From: Leptolyngbya sp. SIOISBB
GTDB lineage: Bacteria; Cyanobacteriota; Cyanobacteriia; Phormidesmidales; Phormidesmidaceae
Assembly (NCBI GenBank): GCA_010671905.1
Contig: JAAHII010000001.1
Coordinates: 1,488,001-1,552,000 of the forward strand
Direction: 5' to 3'
DNA length: 64,000 bases
The position numbers and the translations under genes are program-made. The notes under the pieces are model-generated. The model had not been told where the DNA came from. It did no database searches and saw only the letters and a program-made list of their open reading frames with translations. This document shows positions 8,725 through 16,387 of this stretch, piece by piece (positions within the stretch are counted from its first letter, which is position 1; the number at the start of each line of letters is the position of its first letter).

Positions 8725-9825
8725 ATGAGTGATCCTTCTACCACTGACGTTGCTTGGATGCAGCGATGCCGAGAGCTCGCTAGCCAAGCTGCAGGCAAAA
8801 CGTCGCCCAACCCCCTAGTGGGTTCAGTGATCTTGCAAAATGGGCAGGTTGTGGGTGAGGGATTTCATCCGGGGGCCGGGCAACCCCACGCCGAAGTCTT
8901 TGCGCTCAGAGCTGCGGGAGATCGCGCTCAAGGAGCAACCCTGTATGTCAACTTAGAGCCGTGTAACCATACGGGCCGGACCCCACCCTGCACCGAAGCC
9001 GTAATTGCCGCCGGTATTAAACGGGTGGTTATCGGCATGATCGATCCGGCCCCTTGGGTGGCTGGCAAGGGAGTGACGCGGCTCCGCCAAGCCGGGATTG
9101 CGGTGACCGTTGGCGTTGATGAGGTGGCCTGTCAAAAACTCAACGAGGCGTTTTCTCACAGTGTTTTGCAGCAGCGCCCCTTCGGTATTTTGAAATATGC
9201 CATGACGCTAGACGGTAAGATTGCCGCCTCTAGTGGTCACAGTGCTTGGGTCACCGGGGCCGCGTCGCGAGCTTGGGTGCATCGGTTACGGAGTCATTGT
9301 GATGCGGTGATTGTCGGTGGGCAGACCGTGCGGCGAGACAATCCGCGACTGACGAGTCATGGTCAGGGCGATCGCAATCCGACCCGGATTGTCATGAGTC
9401 GTCACTTAGATTTACCTGCCCAAGCTAATTTATGGGATGTCAGTCAGGCCAAGACACTCGTTTTTTGCAGCTCCGAGCGGTCCTCAGAGCGGGAGCAGCA
9501 GCTCCAGCAGCAAGGCGTTGAGGTGATCGTGCTGCCAGTACTAGAACCGCTAGAGATGCTAAAAGTCTTGCACGAACGGGGATTTCAGTCAGTGCTGTGG
9601 GAATGTGGTGGGCAACTAGCTGCTAGAGCGATCGCGCAAAATTGCGTCCAAAAAGTGGATGCCTTTGTCGCTCCTAAAATTATCGGCGGCACCACTGCAC
9701 CCACCCCAGTCGGGGAGTTAGAGATCTTTAAAATGAACGAGGCGATCGCTTTGACCGATGTCACGGTCACGCAAATCGCCCCTGACGTTCTAATTGAAGG
9801 ATATATCGCGCATTCAGCCCATTGA
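8725..9825 (+). CDS. ribD: Bifunctional riboflavin biosynthesis deaminase/reductase RibD
   Basis: RibD performs the second and third steps of riboflavin synthesis: deamination of 2,5-diamino-6-ribosylamino-pyrimidinone 5'-phosphate, then NADPH-dependent reduction of the ribosyl side chain. The 366 residues match the usual length. The N-terminal deaminase has the zinc motifs HAE (near 52) and PCNHTGRTPPC (near 75-85), preceded by TSPNPLVG. The C-terminal reductase has KYAMTLDGKIA, the IVGGQTVRRDNPRLT loop and ECGGQLA. The start ATG at 8725 is standard. No other rib gene lies beside it, which is normal for cyanobacteria. A structured region upstream could regulate it. Confidence 0.96.
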   Translation: MSDPSTTDVAWMQRCRELASQAAGKTSPNPLVGSVILQNGQVVGEGFHPGAGQPHAEVFALRAAGDRAQGATLYVNLEPCNHTGRTPPCTEAVIAAGIKRVVIGMIDPAPWVAGKGVTRLRQAGIAVTVGVDEVACQKLNEAFSHSVLQQRPFGILKYAMTLDGKIAASSGHSAWVTGAASRAWVHRLRSHCDAVIVGGQTVRRDNPRLTSHGQGDRNPTRIVMSRHLDLPAQANLWDVSQAKTLVFCSSERSSEREQQLQQQGVEVIVLPVLEPLEMLKVLHERGFQSVLWECGGQLAARAIAQNCVQKVDAFVAPKIIGGTTAPTPVGELEIFKMNEAIALTDVTVTQIAPDVLIEGYIAHSAH

Positions 9826-9834
9826 GGGCTGAAA
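9812..9834. terminator. Hairpin shared by convergent ribD and thioredoxin genes
   Basis: TTCAGCCC and GGGCTGAA form a stem around the ribD stop codon with a 5-base loop. It lies between convergent genes and overlaps the end of ribD. There is no long T tract, so its role as a terminator is tentative. Confidence 0.4.
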
Positions 9835-9835
9835 T

Positions 9836-10219
9836 CTAGGCCTCAGTGTATGGATGGATTTGGATTGAGGGCTGGAATCCGAACAAGTTAGGACCGAAGC
9901 TATCAAGATGGCGAGCGAAAGCAGTCGTCAGGTCATCACGGCTAGCGATGCCTTCGATCCGGTGGCACAGCTCTCCATTCTGGAAAAGCAGCAGAGTGGG
10001 CAAACTCTTTAGCCGATACTGGTTGGCTAACTTTAAATTTTCATCGGCATTGACATCCACCAACCGACAATTGCCTAGCCATTCGTCTTGCAAACTCAAC
10101 AACAATGGCTCTACCAAGCGGCATACGCCACACCAGGGAGCCCAAAAATGCACCAGTACGGGGACTGGTGATCCCAGGACTTCAGCCTCAAAAGTCGATT
10201 CGTCAGCCTTCAAAGACAT
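9836..10219 (-). CDS. Thioredoxin-family protein
   Basis: A single thioredoxin fold of about 127 residues with FWAPWCGVCR at the active site (CxxC with Gly-Val between the cysteines) and the cis-proline segment SLPTLLLF. The usual CGPC is replaced by CGVC, as in a cyanobacterial thioredoxin subgroup, which should shift redox potential or partner choice. A tail of ~20 residues extends past the fold. The ATG at 10219 gives a typical thioredoxin length; an upstream ATG at 10261 would add 14 residues. It is convergent with ribD with only a hairpin between. Confidence 0.9.
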   Translation of the reverse strand: MSLKADESTFEAEVLGSPVPVLVHFWAPWCGVCRLVEPLLLSLQDEWLGNCRLVDVNADENLKLANQYRLKSLPTLLLFQNGELCHRIEGIASRDDLTTAFARHLDSFGPNLFGFQPSIQIHPYTEA

Positions 10220-10747
10220 AGGATTGTAAAGAGGTTCATAAAAAAATACTTTTGAACCCATTGTATCGGAATTATGGCGTCATCATGGGGCATTCATTGG
10301 TCTTTATGGGCTTCTGATAACATCTAGCAGGCAGCAAATGAGAGGCCAAGTATTTTTACTCGCTCAAGGAATGATTTCTTGATTGGCTTGATCCTACGGG
10401 ATTTAACGTCGATTGCCTGTAAACTGCCGCTGATCTCTCTGAAAGTCTGAAAACGAGACTTAATATTTAGTGATGGGCTTTTCAGATTAGCTGGCTCTGG
10501 CTGAGAAAACCGGCTAAAAGGTTCAAATAAAATTCACAAAAACGTCCAGTTTTTGTGAGGGATCTCAGAGCCATGATCATCTGTGACCTGATGCAATGGT
10601 TATGATTTATCTATTTCAAAGTCAAGTTTAAAATCTGCTTTGCAGATAATTTGCTGTAGGTTATCCGGTTCAATGCCCTGGAACGAATGCCTCTCTCTCG
10701 GAGCCCTCGAAATAATCAACCATCGCGAATGATTACAGAACGTTTGA
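10220..10747. other. Intergenic region without recognised gene
   Basis: About 530 bases upstream of the thioredoxin gene. No frame of convincing length or ribosome-binding site was found. The right end abuts the miniature element at 10748. Confidence 0.5.
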
Positions 10748-10879
10748 CTAGGGCCTGTCATCATTTAGCCGTTAAACCCTTATAGCGAGAAGAATACAGG
10801 CCCTAGTTGGTTGCCGAGATGCGGGCGCGATAATGCTTGTTCCGTAAGGCTTCTAGGTTTAATTGATGACGCGCCCTAG
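10748..10879. mobile_element. Miniature inverted-repeat element, family B copy 1 (IS630/Tc1-like ends)
   Basis: This 132-bp element starts CTAGGGCCTGTCATC and ends GATGACGCGCCCTAG. The ends are imperfect inverted repeats with two mismatches in 15, and TA flanks the GGG/CCC tips as in IS630/Tc1-type insertions. A second copy of identical length lies at 44205-44336 with conserved ends and a more diverged middle. It encodes no protein. Family A copy 1 is inserted at its right tip. Confidence 0.75.
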
Positions 10880-10881
10880 AG

Positions 10882-11049
10882 CTGACTTTTCCTACTAAGT
10901 CCTAGAACAACCAAATATCAAGGGTTCTGGGAGTGAAGGCAATTCTCAAAAAGAGGTGTCTATTGAGAATTGCCAACGAGCCTTTAGGCTTCCAGGGTGG
11001 TCAAATCCTGCCGGATTTTTCTCCCAAAAAGATAACGGGAAAAGTCAGG
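10882..11049. mobile_element. Miniature inverted-repeat element, family A copy 1 with 9-bp target duplication
   Basis: This 168-bp non-coding element is bounded by the inverted repeat CTGACTTTTCC (11 bp; the right end has one extra A). It is flanked by the direct repeat GCCCTAGAG at 10873-10881 and 11050-11058, a 9-bp target duplication. A nearly identical copy in opposite orientation lies at 39696-39862. The centre contains a perfect 12-bp inverted repeat (GGCAATTCTCAA / TTGAGAATTGCC). The transposase that moves it is not in the window. Confidence 0.9.
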
Positions 11050-11068
11050 CCCTAGAGAGCTCGCTGCA

Positions 11069-11095
11069 AAAAAAAGTGTGAAGATGCTTCTCACA
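11069..11095 (-). terminator. Terminator downstream of cdsA
   Basis: On the minus strand a hairpin (GTGAGAAG, 3-base loop, CTTCACAC with one mismatch) is followed by eight T residues. It lies 27 bases past the cdsA stop codon. Confidence 0.7.
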
Positions 11096-11121
11096 GCTTG
11101 TCTCAAACTGGATCTACCCAA

Positions 11122-11985
11122 CTATCTGGACAGTAGTGGTAGCAGTAACGTGACGAAGTAATAGACGATCGGGGCGGTAAAGACATAACTGTCGGTGCGA
11201 TCGAGGATACCGCCATGCCCTGGAATAAGTTGCCCCGAATCTTTGACTCCGGCGTCCCGCTTCATGAGGGATTCGGTTAAGTCACCGAGCAAACTGGTGA
11301 TGCCAATCAGCGTCCCCAAGGCCCCGCCCGATAGCGGACTAATGGGCCAACCGAGTAAATGAGATCCTGCCATACCCACCAAAACACTAGCCCCGATGCC
11401 CGATACTGCCCCCTCAACTGTTTTTTTCGGGCTGATGTCAGACAAAGGCGTTTTGCCAAAAGAGCGGCCAATGATATATGCCCCGATATCAGCGCCAATA
11501 ATGCAGGCAAACGCTAGCAAGGTTGCCGTGAGGCCATTGGGTAAAGCAGCGATTTGGACTGGCCAAGTTGGCCAAAACCCCTCTAGCGGCAGGGTCGATA
11601 TTGAGTCGAGATCTCGCAGGCGAATCCAATAGCTGGGCAGATAGCCGCCATAAAATAGGCCCAAAATGGACGCAGCGACATCGGCAATCGTGGCAAATTT
11701 GGGTTGAAACAGCAGATAAAAGCAGATGAAAGTGCCACCCAATGGCAACACGGCGTTAGCGAGGGCAGGCGAAATATGAGCAACAATCAATAGGAGTTGA
11801 CTGACAAAGAGAGTGATTTTTGCAGCAGGTAAAATCCCTTTGGCTTGCACGAGTTGAAAAATTTCTCGTTGCCCCAAAAACACAATGACCCCGAAGGCTA
11901 AGGTGAAATACCATCCCCCAAGGACCACGATGAGGAAGGCAAATAGGATGGCGACGAGGGCACTAATCGTTCTGGTCAAGGGCAT
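11122..11985 (-). CDS. cdsA: Phosphatidate cytidylyltransferase CdsA
   Basis: CdsA makes CDP-diacylglycerol from phosphatidate and CTP, the precursor of phosphatidylglycerol, the main phospholipid of thylakoids. The 287-residue protein is a polytopic membrane protein. Its C-terminal signature is intact: [13 protein letters not shown] followed by [32 protein letters not shown] and ISPKKTVEG, typical of the family, come before it. The start ATG at 11985 was chosen over a TTG twelve bases upstream; neither has a clear Shine-Dalgarno. A terminator follows. It stands alone with no linked lipid gene. Confidence 0.94.
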   Translation of the reverse strand: MPLTRTISALVAILFAFLIVVLGGWYFTLAFGVIVFLGQREIFQLVQAKGILPAAKITLFVSQLLLIVAHISPALANAVLPLGGTFICFYLLFQPKFATIADVAASILGLFYGGYLPSYWIRLRDLDSISTLPLEGFWPTWPVQIAALPNGLTATLLAFACIIGADIGAYIIGRSFGKTPLSDISPKKTVEGAVSGIGASVLVGMAGSHLLGWPISPLSGGALGTLIGITSLLGDLTESLMKRDAGVKDSGQLIPGHGGILDRTDSYVFTAPIVYYFVTLLLPLLSR

Positions 11986-12352
11986 ATGGCGGGGCAATCG
12001 GGCAACGTAATGAGGTTAGTTAACGACCCGATCTTGAGGAGAAAAGCGGGCACAGAAAGCTTTTGGGGGCTCAGGTTTATGATAGTAGACCGAATGGCTA
12101 TGGGGCGCACACTCAGGTCAGAATTCTCCCAGCGGAATAACTGAAGCAACCTCAGGGCGAACGATCGCATAGCGCCAAAGCCTTCGGATAGTGGTCAGGT
12201 GGCTGATAGCGTTTTGACCGTGATCACCAGATCTTAAAATTTCTGACTCAATTTATCTATTTATCTATAGCAACGGTAACCAGGTTTTCGATAAATTGAA
12301 TACAACTTTGAGTAATGAAGCGCATACATTCCCCCTGAAATGAATCACAATC
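11986..12352. other. Divergent promoter region between cdsA and DAHP synthase
   Basis: About 370 bases between two divergently transcribed genes. An AT-rich stretch around 12240-12310 may hold the promoter for the DAHP synthase gene. No gene or RNA structure was recognised. Confidence 0.45.
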
Positions 12353-13465
12353 GTGAAGGATACTGAAATTCCGGCTCTGAATATCACCCCAGTTATGCAC
12401 AAGACTCAAGATCTTCACGTTGTTGAAACCCGTCCGCTCGCCAGTCCCGCGTTAATTCACCATGAGCTGCCACTGACGGAAACGGCAGCCACCTTAGTGA
12501 CCAAGACTCGCGATCGCATTCGCAACATTCTCTATAACGAAGATCGCCGGTTACTCGTGATTGTGGGGCCATGTTCAGTGCATGACGTGGATGCAGCGCT
12601 GGACTATGGGCAAAAACTCGCCTCCTTGCGCGATGAGTTATCGGACTCCTTAGAAATTGTGATGCGGGTCTATTTTGAGAAACCCCGTACCAACATTGGC
12701 TGGAAAGGATTAATCAACGATCCCCATTTAGACGGCAGCTACGACATTAATACGGGCTTGCGATTAGCGCGAAAGCTATTGCTAGATCTGGCCCATTTGG
12801 GACTACCGGCGGCGACTGAACTCTTAGATCCCATCACGCCTCAATACATTGCTGACGTGATTTCCTGGACGGCGATCGGGGCTCGCACGACGGAAAGTCA
12901 AACCCACCGTGAAATGGCCTCCGGGCTCTCGATGCCCATCGGCTTTAAGAACAATACTGATGGCAGTTTGCTGGCCGCGATGAATGCCATGCTAGCGGCG
13001 AGCGGTTCCCACCACTTTTTGGGCATTAACCACCACGGACTCGCGAGTATTGTCACGACGACGGGCAATCCGGATGGTCATTTGGTCTTACGGGGGGGCA
13101 AACACGGTCCCAATTATGACGCAACCCACGTGCAGCAGGCCGCTCAAGAACTCACCGAGTTGGGTATCAATCCCCGCATGATGGTGGACTGCAGCCATGC
13201 CAACTCACATAAAGATCACAGCAAACAGCTAGACGTCTTGGAGAATATTGCGCAACAAGTCCGATCGGGCAGTCGTCACCTGCTGGGCGTCATGATTGAA
13301 AGTCATTTGGTCGAAGGCAAACAACCGATTCCTGAAGATTTGTCGCAGCTGACGTATGGCCAGAGCATTACCGATGCCTGTGTGAGCTTTGATCAGACTG
13401 CGGCGATGTTGCGCAAACTGGCGTCTGCGATCGCTCCTTTCACTTCCCAAACAGTCACGTCCTAA
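12353..13465 (+). CDS. 3-deoxy-7-phosphoheptulonate synthase (class I, AroA-Ialpha)
   Basis: DAHP synthase condenses phosphoenolpyruvate and erythrose 4-phosphate, the entry to the shikimate pathway. The 370-residue protein belongs to the AroF/AroG/AroH type. It has IVGPCSVHD, RVYFEKPRTNIGWKGLI, ESQTHREMASGLSMPIGFKN, LRGGKHGPNYD and the metal-binding DCSHANSHKDH. The N-terminal extension is where Tyr or Phe feedback inhibition is sensed in enteric homologues. The start is a GTG at 12353; an in-frame ATG at 12395 is an alternative. A strong hairpin follows. Confidence 0.94.
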   Translation: MKDTEIPALNITPVMHKTQDLHVVETRPLASPALIHHELPLTETAATLVTKTRDRIRNILYNEDRRLLVIVGPCSVHDVDAALDYGQKLASLRDELSDSLEIVMRVYFEKPRTNIGWKGLINDPHLDGSYDINTGLRLARKLLLDLAHLGLPAATELLDPITPQYIADVISWTAIGARTTESQTHREMASGLSMPIGFKNNTDGSLLAAMNAMLAASGSHHFLGINHHGLASIVTTTGNPDGHLVLRGGKHGPNYDATHVQQAAQELTELGINPRMMVDCSHANSHKDHSKQLDVLENIAQQVRSGSRHLLGVMIESHLVEGKQPIPEDLSQLTYGQSITDACVSFDQTAAMLRKLASAIAPFTSQTVTS

Positions 13466-13493
13466 TTCGAGTTATTCGTTCTGCCAGCAGTTC

Positions 13494-13534
13494 TGCCAAC
13501 CAACCTCTCGTTCCTAACGAGAGGTTGGTTGGCA
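13494..13534. terminator. Long perfect hairpin after DAHP synthase
   Basis: TGCCAACCAACCTCTCGTT pairs perfectly over 19 bp with its reverse complement across a CCT loop. It begins 29 bases past the stop codon. No T tract follows on the plus strand, so it may protect the 3' end or act as a bidirectional barrier with the convergent nfi gene. Confidence 0.6.
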
Positions 13535-13663
13535 GTCGTCTGTCAAATACTTATTCCGGTATTGCTGAACGCTGGGATGAAACTCGTTATCATCCCCAAA
13601 ATCCACTTCCTCAAAACCGCTGCAATTGACTGATGGATATGGATGACGATTCACCAGAGTTAG

Positions 13664-14395
13664 TTAAAACAGAGACATCTGTTCGTCCTTATCTGATTCA
13701 GTATCCATCGCTTTAACCGGCGGTAGCTTGCCCCGGTTAGACGCGAGGCGATCGGCAAGGCGTGTGGTTTCGGGCAGGCGATATTTTGGGGTGCATTGCT
13801 GCACGATATCTAAGGCGGTGGGTAAGCTGATGCGGTGTCCGGCAGAGATGTAGAGCGGCTTGGTGTTCGTGCGGCTGCGCCATACAGCGCCGATGATTTC
13901 GCCACTATCCAGCAGAGGGACCCAAGCACCCTTCTCAGCGGGAACATCATCATGGGTGCCGATCAGGCGTGATTTAGCGACGCCAATGGTTGGACAGTCC
14001 ACAATGAGTCCTAGATGGCAAGCGATGCCCAACCGGCGCGGATGGGCGATGCCCGCACCATCACAGAGAATTAGGTCTGGGGTGAGTTTCAAGGTGGTCA
14101 GGGCTGCCAAAATTGTGGGAATTTCGCGGAACGATAGGAGCCCCGGCACATAGGGAAACGTGGTCGGGCGTTTTTCCAGAACATAGTCGACCAATTGCAA
14201 ACTGGGAAACTCCAGCACAACCACAGCAGCGCGGGTTACCTGGCCATGGTCTTCAAACCCGGCATCCACGCCAGCAACCAGCTGAATGGGCGATCGCAAT
14301 TCATCTTGCAGGCGCACCTGCGATCGCAGCTGCTGTTGCAGGGCGATGCCTTCAGCTGGGGTCGTAGGCCAGGCGGTGGGGACGATAAACTCCAT
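13664..14395 (-). CDS. nfi: Endonuclease V (deoxyinosine 3'-endonuclease)
   Basis: Endonuclease V nicks DNA one base 3' to deoxyinosine and other deaminated bases. The 243-residue protein shows the catalytic AGVDAGF strand, FPYVPGLLSFREIP, the DGAGIAHPRRLGIACHLG core and GVAKSRLIG. These match the metal-binding Asp/Glu/Asp set of the family. It has a slightly extended acidic C-terminus ending MSLF. It starts at ATG 14395 and lies convergent with the DAHP synthase gene. No mobile or SOS-linked neighbour is seen. Confidence 0.95.
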   Translation of the reverse strand: MEFIVPTAWPTTPAEGIALQQQLRSQVRLQDELRSPIQLVAGVDAGFEDHGQVTRAAVVVLEFPSLQLVDYVLEKRPTTFPYVPGLLSFREIPTILAALTTLKLTPDLILCDGAGIAHPRRLGIACHLGLIVDCPTIGVAKSRLIGTHDDVPAEKGAWVPLLDSGEIIGAVWRSRTNTKPLYISAGHRISLPTALDIVQQCTPKYRLPETTRLADRLASNRGKLPPVKAMDTESDKDEQMSLF

Positions 14396-14495
14396 CGGTC
14401 AGGCAGTTATCAACAAAGGGTTAAGGGGCGCTTCCATCCGTGAGTTTTTCGGTAGCATCTAGGCATCTATCATTATCATCAATGCTGACGGGGTT

Positions 14496-16346
14496 ATGGG
14501 TATTAAGCGGGCATCTTCTTCCTTGCTGGGAGCCTTGGGGTTGGGATTAGCGCTGCCGTTTGTCGCCCAGGCGATCGCAGCGGCGGCGACACCTGTGGCA
14601 GCTCAAGAAGGACAGCTAACGCCTGAACTTTTGGCCCAGTCACAGCTCGGTGCCCAGTGGATGGCGGCTTTTGCCCTGCTGATGGGGGCGATCGCTGCGG
14701 TTGCCGGCATCGATCGCTATATCAAAACCCAACGCTGGGAACGGCGTGATTTGGCCCGTCGCATGTTTGAGGGCTTTGCCCGCAAAACTGCCATACGCAA
14801 TGTGGCAGATATTCTCGATTTTGAAGAATATCGCAGTTTTGAAGTGCAGCTACCGACCGACGAGCAGCGAGTGGTGCGGTTTGAGGCGACCGACGAACGG
14901 CTGAAGCGGGCGCTACGCTCTCATGATCAGATGGTGAAGACCCGCCAGGGCTTGAACATGCTGATGCAAATGCACCGTCAACAGCCGGGCAAATTGGATG
15001 AAAATACGGTTCGAGTCGTTCAGCAATACCGCGATGAAGAGTTCATCATCGAACTGACTTTACGCGCTTGGTTCGATGAATTTTTAGGATCTTTTGAAGC
15101 CTGCGAAAATGCCATTCAGTCGGGGCTCGTCACTGCTGAAGATTTAGAACCCTACATCATTTATTGGGTGCGGGTGATTAGCGATCGCAGCTATCGCCGC
15201 GAAGGGGGCTCCGCCTTTTACGACCAGCTCTTTCACTATATCTATTGGGCAGGTTACGACGGGGTGCAAAAATTGTTTGAGCGGTACGGCTACAAAATTT
15301 TGCCGCCGCCCTATAGTACGCACGATTTCACCACCATTGAGCCTGATAACCAGGTACATGACGCATTTTGGGCGTTGTGTATGGCGAAGGCAGCGCATCT
15401 GGTGTACGAAGATTCGGGCTATGTGGAAGATATTGTCCGCTTGTGGCTGGGCAAAGATAGTGATTACCGATGGATGGAGCAGTCCCCCGCTGACTACACC
15501 GTAGATGTCATTAAGCATTGGCTGCGGGAGGGGGAAACGGATAAAAAAGGCGTCAATCTGTGGGCGAATTACCGGTATTTTGTGAATCACCTGACGGACA
15601 CTCAGGCGTTTATTTTTCGTAAGGAGCAGCATATTGTTTTGGTATTTCGCGGCAGCCAACAAGCGGCGGATTGGAGCACGAATTTCAAGTTTCGAATGAA
15701 ACAGTTTGCTTTTATGAACACGGCTCAGGAAGCGGTACCACCCGAGGGCGAGGTGCATCGGGGATTTCACGATGCCTGGCAAAGTGTGGAAGACAATATT
15801 CTCGCTCAGCTCCGGCACTGGTGGACGCCGGAAAGCCAATTGTGGGTGACGGGTCACAGCCTTGGCGGGGCATTAGCCACTCTAGCAGCCACCTCATTGG
15901 AATATCAGGGTTTCACCGTCTCGGGCCTGTATACGTTTGGTCAACCCCGAGTGGGTGACTGGGCCTTTACCCGCGAAGTGAATGAGCGGATGGGCGATCG
16001 CATGTTCCGCTATGTCAATAACAACGATATTGTGCCGCTGACGCCCCCCCAGTTCAATCCCCTCAATCCCGGACGGCTTTATGGCCACATGGGGCAGTTT
16101 CGATATTTCAGCTTTCGCGGCAAACTGTTCGAAAAGTCTTATCTCACCCAGCGCTGGTTTGATCGGTTCTTGGGCTTTGTAGTCGGCATTAAGCAACCAG
16201 GGGCAGATGTCATCTCCGACCACATGATGGAGTTTTACGTCCGGTATTTGCAACGGGCACTCGATGTGCGAAAAGACCACTGCAAGGCTCACCAAGAACA
16301 TGCGCTAGAAGAGCAAGAAGTGCGCGAAATGGAAAAAGCTCGCTAG
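14496..16346 (+). CDS. Membrane-anchored class 3 lipase-family protein
   Basis: The 616-residue protein starts with a hydrophobic signal-like segment ending near AQA-IAAAATPVAAQ, then a second hydrophobic stretch around residues 53-70. The rest is probably on one face of a membrane. The alpha/beta-hydrolase domain starts near residue 345. The nucleophile is in GHSLGG (Ser about 453), with TFGQPRVGD following. NNNDIVPL holds a candidate Asp near 510, and a His in HMGQFR or SDHMMEF completes a lipase_3-type triad. The ~275 residues before the hydrolase domain are not recognised. It could act on thylakoid or envelope galactolipids; that is inference from family. The UPF0182 gene follows at 41 bp on the same strand. 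Confidence 0.87.
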   Translation: MGIKRASSSLLGALGLGLALPFVAQAIAAAATPVAAQEGQLTPELLAQSQLGAQWMAAFALLMGAIAAVAGIDRYIKTQRWERRDLARRMFEGFARKTAIRNVADILDFEEYRSFEVQLPTDEQRVVRFEATDERLKRALRSHDQMVKTRQGLNMLMQMHRQQPGKLDENTVRVVQQYRDEEFIIELTLRAWFDEFLGSFEACENAIQSGLVTAEDLEPYIIYWVRVISDRSYRREGGSAFYDQLFHYIYWAGYDGVQKLFERYGYKILPPPYSTHDFTTIEPDNQVHDAFWALCMAKAAHLVYEDSGYVEDIVRLWLGKDSDYRWMEQSPADYTVDVIKHWLREGETDKKGVNLWANYRYFVNHLTDTQAFIFRKEQHIVLVFRGSQQAADWSTNFKFRMKQFAFMNTAQEAVPPEGEVHRGFHDAWQSVEDNILAQLRHWWTPESQLWVTGHSLGGALATLAATSLEYQGFTVSGLYTFGQPRVGDWAFTREVNERMGDRMFRYVNNNDIVPLTPPQFNPLNPGRLYGHMGQFRYFSFRGKLFEKSYLTQRWFDRFLGFVVGIKQPGADVISDHMMEFYVRYLQRALDVRKDHCKAHQEHALEEQEVREMEKAR

Positions 16347-16387
16347 GGTGAACGTAGAGAACCTTACTGTAATCATCAATACCGATT

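Noticed and set aside
16369-16382. GTA-N8-TAC motif resembling an NtcA site ahead of the UPF0182 gene
   Set aside because: It lies only five bases before the start codon, too close for an activator, and this pattern is expected about fifteen times by chance in 64 kb.
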